Positions 16,590-24,148 of a stretch of 30,461 nt of DNA are shown here, in pieces. Within the stretch, counting starts at the first letter, position 1. Every line of letters begins with the position of its first letter. The position numbers and the translations under genes are program-made. The notes beneath the pieces were generated by a model. It was given only the letters and a program-made list of their open reading frames with translations. It was not told the DNA's origin and did no database searches. The stretch covers positions 1 to 30,461 of the forward strand of contig SLGA01000023.1 in the NCBI GenBank assembly GCA_007123985.1, read 5' to 3'. The DNA is from Balneolaceae bacterium (lineage in GTDB: Bacteria; Bacteroidota; Rhodothermia; Balneolales; Balneolaceae).

Positions 16590-18776
16590 GTGAAAAAAAA
16601 GATAAATATTTTGAGAGAAGAGGCGGCATTGTTGAGCGCACTGCCCGGTTCAGCTGCTATTATTGATGCAGATGGTGAAATTATTGCTTCCAACGAAAAT
16701 TGGAACAGAGGTAAGAAATGCTCCAACTGGCTTGGAATCGAAAAGACAAGTACTAATTACTTTGAACACTGCAAAAAGGCAATTGAGCATGGAAATGACT
16801 ACGCTTTGAAATTACTATTTGGTCTCAGAGAAGTTCTGGAAGGAGAGGGAAATTCTCTTGAGATGACGATGGCTCAAAACGGTGATTCAAAAACATGGTG
16901 TAAGGTTTCTGTTTCGAAAATCGAGAGCAGCGAGCAAATTGCACTTATCATTTTTGATGATGTTACGGCCAACATGCGTGCAATCCATTTATTGCGCGAA
17001 TCGGAAGAGAGATACAGCCAGCAGTTTCAGTATTCGGTATCAGGTATTATACTGGGATCGCCGTCCGGTGAAATTTATGATGCAAATCCGGCAGCCTGTA
17101 AAATTCTGGGCTACTCAAAGGAAGAACTAATCGAGGGCGGCAGAGAATTGATTGTTGATGAAACCAGTCCCGCCCACATTGAGATGCTCAGAGTTCGCGA
17201 AGATGAGTCGGTATTTGAGGGTGAAAAAGAGTATATCCATAAAGACGGCCACACAGTTCCTGTAGAAATTACTTCAGTTATATTTATTGATGAAAATGAA
17301 GGGCTTAAGGTTATTAATACTTTCAGAGACATCACACTTGAAAAACAGGTAGAACACTTTCTTGAGGAAGAGAGGCGATTTACAAAAACTGTGCTCGACA
17401 GTATCCCCGGTATATTTTTTGTATTAGATAGTAAGGGAAAACTGATTCGGTGGAATGAATCGATCGAAAAAGAGCTGGGGTACAACGAAGATGAGTTGCG
17501 AACCATGAGTATTCTCGAAATCTTTAAAGAGAACGAGAGAGAAAAAGCTGAGGAGATGTTCAATAACGCTTACGAACATGGTAATAATGGGTTTGTTACT
17601 CAAATTTTGTCAAAGCATAACGGGGATCGGTCTTTTCACATGTACATAAACCGATTTTTAAGTGAGGATGAAGAGTATCTTGTAGCAACGGGTGTGGATA
17701 TCACTGAATTTTTGGCTTCAGAGCTTGAACGAGAACGTAACTTCGCTCTGATGACTCAGCTGTTTGAAAATTCCCCGCTTGCTATGGTGATGATAGATTT
17801 GCAGAGCCGGGTTCAAAAAGTAAATAATGGATTCTCTGCACTTTTTGGCTACGAACCTGTTGAGGTGATCGGTAAAAATGTAAATGAACTGATCACTTCA
17901 GAAAGCACAATCAACGAGGCGGAAGAAGTTAGCAGAAGTGCTATTTCGGGGCAGGCACACCAGCAGGAAACGTTACGCCTTACAAAGCACCAAAATGCCG
18001 TACCTGTTTTAGTAAGTACTGTGCCAATCTGGAGTCATGGTGAGGTGATAGCTGCCTACGGAATTTATGTTGATTTGACGGAACAGAAAAAACTGGAGCG
18101 TGATCTGCAAAATTCACTGAACGATAAGAATTTACTACTGCAGGAGTTGCATCACCGTGTTAAAAATAACCTGGCCATTATTGCAGGCTTGCTGGAACTT
18201 CAGGTAATTTACGAGAGCAATAAGGATGTAAAGAATAAATTGGAAGAAGCTCACAGCCGCATTTTTTCAATCGCAAAAATTCACGAAACACTCTATCAGC
18301 AGAAAGATGTGGTTCAGATTGAATTTAATGAGTATCTCGATTCAATTATCGGATCAATGTCGTATGTGGCCGGTGAGAAAAAATTCTCAATCACAAGAGA
18401 AGAGAACACTGAACCATTCATGCTGAATTTGAATCAGGCAGTGCCATTAGGGCTGGTTATAAATGAATTAATCCAGATGAAATCAACGGACTCATCTGCA
18501 CACAGCCACTCAGTAAATATTAATCTCACATGTGCCGGTAACGATGTTCAGCTTGAAATTGATGGTTTTGAGAAACATATCGAGGAGTTAGAATCCACTG
18601 ATGAATCGTATACATTCCACAAGTTACTTATCGACACATTCATAAAACAGATAGATGCTGAAGTTAGCTATTCCCGAAACGGAACAAATAGTGTAATAAT
18701 ACGCTTTAAGCGAACAGAAGATCTGAGGGGTTCGAGCAGTGCATTAACAAGCAGAGACGATCTGTTTAACAAATAA
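16590..18776 (+). CDS. Multi-PAS HisKA_2 protein with degenerate ATP-binding domain (pseudokinase/phosphotransferase?)
   Basis: The 728-residue cytoplasmic protein has four PAS-like domains at about 10-125, 140-255, 258-380 and 382-505. A HisKA_2 dimerisation/phosphotransfer domain follows, with a perfect H-box ELHHRVKNNLAIIAGLLELQ (His521/His522). The C-terminal region is positioned like a HATPase_c domain but has lost its motifs. NELxxNAxKH is NELIQMKSTD (Asn to Met630), the DNGxG box reads IDGFEKHIEE, and the GLGL box reads YTFHKLL. The terminal strand NSVIIRF is retained. ATP binding is therefore doubtful, while phosphotransfer through the His may survive, as in Spo0B or ChpT. Start is GTG at 16590: an in-frame TAA at 16572 excludes upstream extension, and the next in-frame ATG is about 90 codons later. 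A complete receiver gene follows after 16 bases. Confidence 0.88.
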   Translation: MKKKINILREEAALLSALPGSAAIIDADGEIIASNENWNRGKKCSNWLGIEKTSTNYFEHCKKAIEHGNDYALKLLFGLREVLEGEGNSLEMTMAQNGDSKTWCKVSVSKIESSEQIALIIFDDVTANMRAIHLLRESEERYSQQFQYSVSGIILGSPSGEIYDANPAACKILGYSKEELIEGGRELIVDETSPAHIEMLRVREDESVFEGEKEYIHKDGHTVPVEITSVIFIDENEGLKVINTFRDITLEKQVEHFLEEERRFTKTVLDSIPGIFFVLDSKGKLIRWNESIEKELGYNEDELRTMSILEIFKENEREKAEEMFNNAYEHGNNGFVTQILSKHNGDRSFHMYINRFLSEDEEYLVATGVDITEFLASELERERNFALMTQLFENSPLAMVMIDLQSRVQKVNNGFSALFGYEPVEVIGKNVNELITSESTINEAEEVSRSAISGQAHQQETLRLTKHQNAVPVLVSTVPIWSHGEVIAAYGIYVDLTEQKKLERDLQNSLNDKNLLLQELHHRVKNNLAIIAGLLELQVIYESNKDVKNKLEEAHSRIFSIAKIHETLYQQKDVVQIEFNEYLDSIIGSMSYVAGEKKFSITREENTEPFMLNLNQAVPLGLVINELIQMKSTDSSAHSHSVNINLTCAGNDVQLEIDGFEKHIEELESTDESYTFHKLLIDTFIKQIDAEVSYSRNGTNSVIIRFKRTEDLRGSSSALTSRDDLFNK

Positions 18777-18792
18777 TAGAGAAAAGTAAGAT

Positions 18793-19155
18793 ATGCGAAT
18801 TTTAATCGTTGAGGATAACGCTATACAGGCATTGTACCTCGAAACAGTTATGAATAAAATGGGTTTTGAAATAACAGAAAAAGCCCATTCTTACGAACAG
18901 GCAGTAAAATTGATCAGTGAATTTAAGCCCGATCTCATGTTTGTTGATATCAATCTGGAAGAAGAATCAACCGGAATTGATGTCGTCAGAAGTTTAAATG
19001 GTAATCAAAACGTTCAGGTGATTTATATCACCGGTAATTCAGACAAATTCTACAAAAATCAGATTGAGCAGACCAATTACCTCGGTTATCTTATAAAACC
19101 TATCAATCAAATCGATTTGCGTAAACTGTTGAAAGAAGTTAATGTTTTACAGTAA
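18793..19155 (+). CDS. Single-domain (CheY-like) response regulator
   Basis: A 120-residue receiver with no output domain. All catalytic residues are present: Glu7-Asp8 (LIVEDN), phospho-acceptor Asp52 (MFVDINL), Thr80 (IYITGN) and Lys102 (YLIKPI). The loop after Asp52 has an EEESTGID insertion-like sequence, common in receivers that pair with HWE/HisKA_2 proteins. It is sandwiched between the degenerate HisKA_2 protein (16 bases upstream) and the intact GAF kinase (23 bases downstream). It is the natural shuttle between them in a phosphorelay, since it can accept phosphate but cannot itself bind DNA. That role is inference from position and domain content. Confidence 0.93.
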   Translation: MRILIVEDNAIQALYLETVMNKMGFEITEKAHSYEQAVKLISEFKPDLMFVDINLEEESTGIDVVRSLNGNQNVQVIYITGNSDKFYKNQIEQTNYLGYLIKPINQIDLRKLLKEVNVLQ

Positions 19156-19167
19156 TAATTACTTGAT

Positions 19168-19171
19168 GGAG
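19168..19171 (+). promoter_or_regulatory. Ribosome-binding site supporting a GTG start
   Basis: GGAG at 19168-19171 lies seven bases before GTG at 19179. An in-frame TGA at 19164-19166 excludes an earlier start, so this Shine-Dalgarno-like site fixes the GTG as the start of the GAF kinase gene. It is one of few convincing Shine-Dalgarno sequences in the window. Confidence 0.6.
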
Positions 19172-19178
19172 CAAATTA

Positions 19179-20396
19179 GTGCAACAGGTTAATGTTCAGG
19201 AAGGCAGGCGGTTAAAGGCTCTCTATTCCTATAAAATTTTACATACCAAGGATGAAAAAGAGTATGATGAGCTTACCAAACTGGCTTCATCTATCTGTGA
19301 TTCACCTGTATCCCTTATAAACCTGATTGATGACTCTGAGCAGTGGTCTAAATCTGTTTATGGCATATCCTTAGAGGAGAGAAGCATACCCAGAAGCAAA
19401 ACTATTTGCCAGTATGCAATCCAAAAAATAGACCTGTTTGAAGTTACCGATCTTTCGGCGGATGATCGTTTTAAGGATGCATCATACGTTAAAAACGATC
19501 CCAAATTCCGATACTACCTCGGTGCACCTCTTGAAAACAGTGATGGCCAGATAATCGGCACACTCTGCATTCTCGATTACAAGCCCAAAAAACTTAGTGC
19601 AGAGAAAAAAAGCCAGCTCAGAATTTTGGCCAACCAGGTAATGGCTCACCTTGAACTGCGTAAACATAATGCAGAGCTCAAAAGGCTTAATCAATATCAT
19701 GTTCAGCTGATGAAAATGCTGAGCCACGATCTCCGGGCTCCATTGAACGGAATTATTGGGCTAAGTGATCTAATGATTCAATCAGATTCTGCAATATCTG
19801 ATGAAGAATCGAAAAATCTGATTGAAGGAATAAGCCGTAGTGCGAAACAGCTCAAACAAATGATCAGTGAAATTTTTAACTATGCGCTGCTGGATACCAT
19901 GGGGTTTGAATTAGATGTTCACAGCGCAGATCTGGGTGAAACGTTAAACAAAATGAAAGCTCTTTATGAACCCTTAGCCCGGTTTAAAAATATTGATCTC
20001 CGGTTTGAACTCGATAACAACCTTGGAAAGGTGCAGATTGATGTTGAGAAATTTGAACAGATTTACGGAAACCTGTTATCCAATGCCATTAAATATACAG
20101 AAAGCGGCGGTTCTGTTCGAAGTATGATCAAGGTAGTGCCGGATAATGGGTCGCACAGCTTAATTCTAAATGTTAAGGATACCGGCATCGGGATATCAGA
20201 AGAGCTGAGAATGATGCTTTTACAGGGTAAAGCAGGGCAAAAACAGGGTGCAAAATCTGATGTTGACAGTACAGGAATTGGCATAACCATCATAAAAAGG
20301 TTTGTTGATATGTTTAACGGGAAGCTTGAGATCTCAAGCGAGGCCGGAAAAGGCTCTGAGTTTACCATAACGCTGCCTGTTCAATCTGCGGAATAG
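19179..20396 (+). CDS. Soluble GAF-domain histidine kinase
   Basis: A 405-residue sensor kinase without membrane segments. An N-terminal GAF domain covers about 20-160. It has the sequence style of GAF kinases that begin LxALxxYxIL and contain DSEQWSKSVYGI and GAPLENSDGQIIGTLCILD. HisKA follows with H-box MLSHDLRAPLNGIIG (His183). HATPase_c has N box NLLSNAIKYTE, G1 DTGIGIS and G2 STGIGITIIKRF, all intact. Start is GTG, fixed by GGAG at 19168 and an upstream in-frame stop. It lies immediately after a single-domain receiver and next to a HisKA_2 protein that has lost its own ATP site, so it may be the ATP-using kinase for that set. The GAF ligand is unknown. Confidence 0.92.
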   Translation: MQQVNVQEGRRLKALYSYKILHTKDEKEYDELTKLASSICDSPVSLINLIDDSEQWSKSVYGISLEERSIPRSKTICQYAIQKIDLFEVTDLSADDRFKDASYVKNDPKFRYYLGAPLENSDGQIIGTLCILDYKPKKLSAEKKSQLRILANQVMAHLELRKHNAELKRLNQYHVQLMKMLSHDLRAPLNGIIGLSDLMIQSDSAISDEESKNLIEGISRSAKQLKQMISEIFNYALLDTMGFELDVHSADLGETLNKMKALYEPLARFKNIDLRFELDNNLGKVQIDVEKFEQIYGNLLSNAIKYTESGGSVRSMIKVVPDNGSHSLILNVKDTGIGISEELRMMLLQGKAGQKQGAKSDVDSTGIGITIIKRFVDMFNGKLEISSEAGKGSEFTITLPVQSAE

Positions 20397-20399
20397 CCG

Positions 20400-20421
20400 A
20401 AAAACATCAGATCTGTTTTTT
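20400..20421 (+). terminator. Candidate terminator at the end of the two-component island
   Basis: AAAAACA (20400-20406) pairs with TGTTTTT (20414-20420) around a seven-base loop, and the descending arm runs into a T tract, four bases after the GAF kinase stop. The stem has only one G-C pair, so intrinsic strength would be low. Confidence 0.3.
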
Positions 20422-20439
20422 CTGCACTTTCAATTCTCT

Positions 20440-20447
20440 TACCTTTA
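20440..20447 (+). promoter_or_regulatory. TAnnTTTA (-7-like) element before the cupin gene
   Basis: TACCTTTA at 20440-20447 matches TAnnTTTG except for the last base. A T-rich stretch (ending at 20421) lies about 19 bases upstream but lacks the G of TTTG. It sits 38 bases before the cupin ATG. This is pattern evidence only. Confidence 0.25.
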
Positions 20448-20484
20448 GCTTTAAACCAGTTCGTAAAGGACCCAATCTACAGCT

Positions 20485-20982
20485 ATGGTAAAAACAAAGA
20501 CCGAGATTTTTTCTGATACTGAGAACATACTTGCATCCAAGGGATTAAAAATTCACTCCAAAGATACCGAAAGGCCATGGGGTGGGTACTTTGTAGTTGA
20601 GGATGAATCACTTCACGGTTTTATCGAAGAGTTTTTTTCAGGAGAACTTACCGATGATGATATGAATCATCACACATTGAGTCCGAAAATTCTACTTATT
20701 GAACCGGGTAAACGTTTATCTTGGCAATACCATAATCACCGTTCTGAATTGTGGAAAGTGGTAAAAGGTGAGGTGAATGTCATCATAAGCCGAACGGATA
20801 TTCAGACTGCCCCCAAAAGGCTTTCCGGGGGGGATATTATAAGGCTTGATAAAGGAATCAGACACCGCCTGATTGGATTGGAAGATTGGTGTATTGTTGC
20901 TGAAATCTGGCAGCATACCGATCCTGAAAACCCATCAGCAGAAGAGGACATTGTGCGGGTTGAAGATGATTTTGGCCGATAA
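20485..20982 (+). CDS. Mannose-6-phosphate-isomerase-like (type II) cupin protein
   Basis: A 165-residue single-domain cupin resembling the C-terminal isomerase domain of bifunctional mannose-1-phosphate guanylyltransferase/phosphomannose isomerase. It shows ERPWGGYFVV (29-38) and the cupin motif 1 metal ligands His83, His85 and Glu88 (YHNHRSELWKVVKGE). Cupin motif 2 His127 is in KGIRHRLIG. It probably interconverts mannose-6-P and fructose-6-P or acts on a related phosphosugar; stand-alone versions of this domain are common and often not assayed. No guanylyltransferase gene is nearby. It starts 88 bases after the kinase gene and ends 34 bases before the GH3 gene on the same strand, so the pair may be co-transcribed. 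Confidence 0.88.
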   Translation: MVKTKTEIFSDTENILASKGLKIHSKDTERPWGGYFVVEDESLHGFIEEFFSGELTDDDMNHHTLSPKILLIEPGKRLSWQYHNHRSELWKVVKGEVNVIISRTDIQTAPKRLSGGDIIRLDKGIRHRLIGLEDWCIVAEIWQHTDPENPSAEEDIVRVEDDFGR

Positions 20983-21016
20983 GCAGACAACCCTTAAATA
21001 ATAAATCAATAAAAGT

Positions 21017-22159
21017 ATGCCGTCGTTTATACAAAAGTATTTTTCAGTAATGCTGCCCCTCCTGATAATTATACCTCTATTTTTAGGTGGAGCTGTGAAA
21101 ACGGATTCAGATATTGAGGTTCCTCTTGACAAGCAGATCGGGCAGATGCTAATGGTAGGCTTTAAAGGCTTTGAAGTTGCCGATACATCGCATGTAATCA
21201 GGGATATACGTGACTATCATACAGGTGGTATAATACTTTTTGATTACGACATGCCTACCCGCACGCCTTACCGAAATATCGAGAGTCCTGAACAGGTTAG
21301 GCGGCTCATTTCAGATCTGCAAAATCTTTCTGAGGTGCCTCTCTTTATGGCTGTAGATCAGGAAGGAGGGCGTGTTGCAAGACTGAAGACAGACAGGGGT
21401 TTTGCATCGCATGTTTCAGCTGAATATCTCGGTAACCTCAATAATTCCGACTCCACGCGATATTACGCGGCAAATATGGCCGTGCAATTGAACGATCTGG
21501 GGTTTAATGTAAACTTTGCACCGGTAGTTGATCTGAATACCAACCCGGAAAATCCCGTAATTGGCCAGTTGGATCGCAGTTTTAGTGCCAACGCAGGCTT
21601 GGTTACAGAACATGCAGGTATTTTCCTCGAGGAATTTACGACTAAAAATATATTAGGTGTACTAAAACACTTTCCCGGCCATGGCAGTGCCTGGAACGAC
21701 TCCCATGTAGGTATGGCTGATGTTACCGAAACGTGGGAGGAAATTGAACTGGAACCCTATCGGAATCTGGTACAGATGGATAGCCCTTTTGCTGTTATGA
21801 CAGCTCATGTTTTTAATGAAAATCTTGACCCTGAAGTGCCAGCAACACTTTCAAGAATCGTACAGACAGGCCTGTTGCGGGAACAGATTGGGTTTGATGG
21901 TGTACTGTTTTCGGATGATATGCAGATGGATGCAATCAGATCGTACTATGGCCTTGAAATGGCAGTAGAACAGGCTATTCTTGCAGGAGTGGATGTACTC
22001 GTGTTTGCGAATAATTCAGTTTACGATCCCGACATTGTGCCGCGGGTTACCGGTATCATCAAAAATCTTATAGATGAGGGAGTATTGTCTGAAGAGAGAA
22101 TTCGTGAATCGTACAATAGAATTATGGCTGCCAAAGATGCATGGAAAGTGAATGAGTAA
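21017..22159 (+). CDS. Exported glycoside hydrolase family 3 (NagZ-like beta-N-acetylglucosaminidase)
   Basis: A 380-residue GH3 N-terminal-domain protein, likely hydrolysing beta-N-acetylglucosaminides from peptidoglycan turnover or chitin. It has VDQEGGRVARL (113-123), NVNFAPVVDLNTNP, KHFPGHG (217-223) with the following Asp228-Ser-His230 that serves as acid/base in NagZ-type enzymes, and FSDDMQMDAI (298-307) with the nucleophile aspartate. The single-domain length and the DSH loop favour NagZ over beta-glucosidase GH3 enzymes. A hydrophobic N terminus (about 8-25, VMLPLLIIIPLFLGG) indicates export, whereas E. coli NagZ is cytoplasmic. Its stop lies inside the start of the DinB-family gene (ATGAGTAA, eight bases shared). 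Confidence 0.92.
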   Translation: MPSFIQKYFSVMLPLLIIIPLFLGGAVKTDSDIEVPLDKQIGQMLMVGFKGFEVADTSHVIRDIRDYHTGGIILFDYDMPTRTPYRNIESPEQVRRLISDLQNLSEVPLFMAVDQEGGRVARLKTDRGFASHVSAEYLGNLNNSDSTRYYAANMAVQLNDLGFNVNFAPVVDLNTNPENPVIGQLDRSFSANAGLVTEHAGIFLEEFTTKNILGVLKHFPGHGSAWNDSHVGMADVTETWEEIELEPYRNLVQMDSPFAVMTAHVFNENLDPEVPATLSRIVQTGLLREQIGFDGVLFSDDMQMDAIRSYYGLEMAVEQAILAGVDVLVFANNSVYDPDIVPRVTGIIKNLIDEGVLSEERIRESYNRIMAAKDAWKVNE

Positions 22160-22709
22160 ACATTACACATACTCTCAACTGATTACCCTTTTTGAGAATT
22201 CTATTAAAAAAACGGAAGAGCTTGGTAAATTCGCTCCCGAAATGCTCTCGTATAAACCATCGGAAAAGTCCTGGTGCATTGGAGAAATTGTGCAGCACCT
22301 TGTACGATTTAATGATCTATATCTGCGATTTATCGATAAAGCTATTTCAAAAAGCACCAATCCAACAACAGAGAATCCAACATTTTATCCGAGAATTATG
22401 ATCCGGGCCTTTATTGGTTTTCTGAATCCTCCGTACAAGCTGAAAATTAAAACAATCAACCGAATGGAGCCTCTGCCGGAAACGGTGAAAGATTACAAAG
22501 CAGATGTTGAAGAGCTAATCCGCCAAAATCGTGAAATTATATCTAAAATGCAGAAGGCTGAAGCAACCGGAGTAAATCTCAACAAGGTAAAGGGAAAGAA
22601 TTCTGTTTTTAAAATCAACATGTCGCTCACAGAGTTCATACTGCTTTGGGATGCGCACCAAAGACGACATTTTTGGCAGGCTGAACAAACATGTAAAATG
22701 GGTGCATAA
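22152..22709 (+). CDS. DinB-superfamily putative metal-dependent protein
   Basis: A 185-residue four-helix-bundle protein of the DinB/YfiT type. The probable metal triad is complete: His49 (EIVQHLVRF), His169 and His173 (DAHQRRHFWQ), the usual HxxxH pattern of this superfamily. The motif KPSEKSWCIGEIVQHL matches the common 'pp.gWSi.eil.Hl' opening. Members include thiol-dependent (mycothiol or bacillithiol) transferases, but most Bacteroidota members are uncharacterised. The start ATG overlaps the GH3 stop by eight bases, so translation is coupled. The substrate is unknown. Confidence 0.87.
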   Translation: MSKHYTYSQLITLFENSIKKTEELGKFAPEMLSYKPSEKSWCIGEIVQHLVRFNDLYLRFIDKAISKSTNPTTENPTFYPRIMIRAFIGFLNPPYKLKIKTINRMEPLPETVKDYKADVEELIRQNREIISKMQKAEATGVNLNKVKGKNSVFKINMSLTEFILLWDAHQRRHFWQAEQTCKMGA

Positions 22710-22814
22710 AAGTATCCGATTTTTTTGTCTGTCAGTCAATTTTACATGAAATAATGCGACTTCGTTTCTCTGCTCTCTCTCACTTTTTTATCTTAATGTT
22801 GATTTAAAATCAAT

Positions 22815-24116
22815 ATGATATTCATGAAAAAACTGTTTTCTGTATTACTTCTTCTAATCTTTGCTTCAAATTCCTATTCACAATCATCAGATGTAATTCT
22901 TCAACATGCTGTACCGTTCAATGACCGATTTGATCTTGCAGCACTTACGGATGCCATTACCGGTGAGCGTCTTGTGCTGATGGGTGAGGCTTCGCATGGA
23001 ACAGCTGAGTTTTACACAAAACGTGCCGCAATGAGCAAACATCTGGCAGCAGAGAGGGGATTCAATTTTATTGCAGTAGAAGGCGATTGGGCGGCTATGG
23101 CGAGAATAAACAACTACGTGAAACATAAAAACGGGGCGCCTGCCGATATTGACGAGGCGATGAATGCAATAGAGCGCTGGCCACTCTGGATGTGGAAAAA
23201 CAGTGAATTTAAAAGCCTTGTGGAGTGGCTGCACGATTTCAACGCTGACAGAGAGCCGGCCAAGAGAATTGGGCTTTACGGAATAGATGTATACGATCAT
23301 GAAGCATCAATGCGGGATGTGGTAAGCTGGATCAACACGGTTGACACCGATTTGGGCAGAACAGCTGAAAGAGCTTATTCCTGCATGACCCGCCATCCCG
23401 ATCCCGGAAACTATGTTCAGATGGTTGCACGAACCGGTCAGCATTGCGGTGAAGATATTGAGCAGGTACTGGAAATTGTGCAGTCGCTTCAGCATTCCGA
23501 CGGCGTATCTGAGTGGGAATATTTTCGTGCTGAGCAGTCAGCTAAAGTGGCAATTAATGCCGAGTTGCATTATCGCTCAAACATAGAGGGTGGTGCCGCA
23601 TCATGGAATCACAGAGCATCACATTTTTACTTAACTGCAGAAAGGCTGCTCAATTTTTATGGTGAAAACAGCCGTGGCATTATATGGGCTCATAATACCC
23701 ACATTGGTGATGCCCGGGCTACAGATATGGGCAGAATGGGGGTTGTGAATATTGGTCAGCTAAGTCGAGAGGCACTTGGCAGTGATAAAACATTTGCCAT
23801 TGGTTTCGGAACCTACACAGGGGAGGTACTTGCAGCAAGCAGCTGGGAAGGGGTAATGCAGACTATGGAAACGCCAGACGCTCAACCCGGCAGCTGGGAA
23901 TATATTTTGATGGAAACCGGCCTCGAGAGATTATTTTTGATCTTTAATAATCCGGAATTGAATATGGAGCTTCAAAATCCCGTTCCGCACAGGGCAATTG
24001 GTGTAACCTATAATCCGGCTGCGGATCAAAGTAATTATGTGCCATCACTGCTTACAGATCGGTACGATGCATTTATATTTATTCATACAACCGGTGTTCT
24101 CTCTCCGCTTGATTAA
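22815..24116 (+). CDS. Secreted erythromycin-esterase-family protein
   Basis: A 433-residue protein of the erythromycin esterase (EreA/EreB, PF05139) superfamily. GEASHG (57-62) contains the candidate catalytic His61, followed by AVEGDW with Glu89, and later GLYGIDVYD and IIWAHNTHIGD. A signal peptide precedes the domain (KKLFSVLLLLIFASNSYSQ, cleavage near residue 23). The better start may be Met4 at 22824 (MKKLFSV), because 22815 adds only MIF. Known clinical Ere enzymes are cytoplasmic and hydrolyse macrolide lactones; environmental homologues such as succinoglycan-biosynthesis regulator-like proteins often have no macrolide activity. Nothing in the surroundings suggests a resistance cassette, so I would not predict resistance. 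The 105 bases upstream hold no clear terminator or promoter. Confidence 0.88.
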   Translation: MIFMKKLFSVLLLLIFASNSYSQSSDVILQHAVPFNDRFDLAALTDAITGERLVLMGEASHGTAEFYTKRAAMSKHLAAERGFNFIAVEGDWAAMARINNYVKHKNGAPADIDEAMNAIERWPLWMWKNSEFKSLVEWLHDFNADREPAKRIGLYGIDVYDHEASMRDVVSWINTVDTDLGRTAERAYSCMTRHPDPGNYVQMVARTGQHCGEDIEQVLEIVQSLQHSDGVSEWEYFRAEQSAKVAINAELHYRSNIEGGAASWNHRASHFYLTAERLLNFYGENSRGIIWAHNTHIGDARATDMGRMGVVNIGQLSREALGSDKTFAIGFGTYTGEVLAASSWEGVMQTMETPDAQPGSWEYILMETGLERLFLIFNNPELNMELQNPVPHRAIGVTYNPAADQSNYVPSLLTDRYDAFIFIHTTGVLSPLD

Positions 24117-24148
24117 TTTGAGAAATCATCAAAGTTAGTACCCATTTT

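Noticed and set aside
22887..23300. 137-codon minus-strand open frame within the Ere-family gene
   Set aside because: Antisense to the conserved GEASHG and EGDW motifs of the real gene; composition is not protein-like.
22815..24116. Macrolide resistance gene
   Set aside because: Family name alone does not show resistance; the product is exported and there is no mobile element or other resistance gene nearby.
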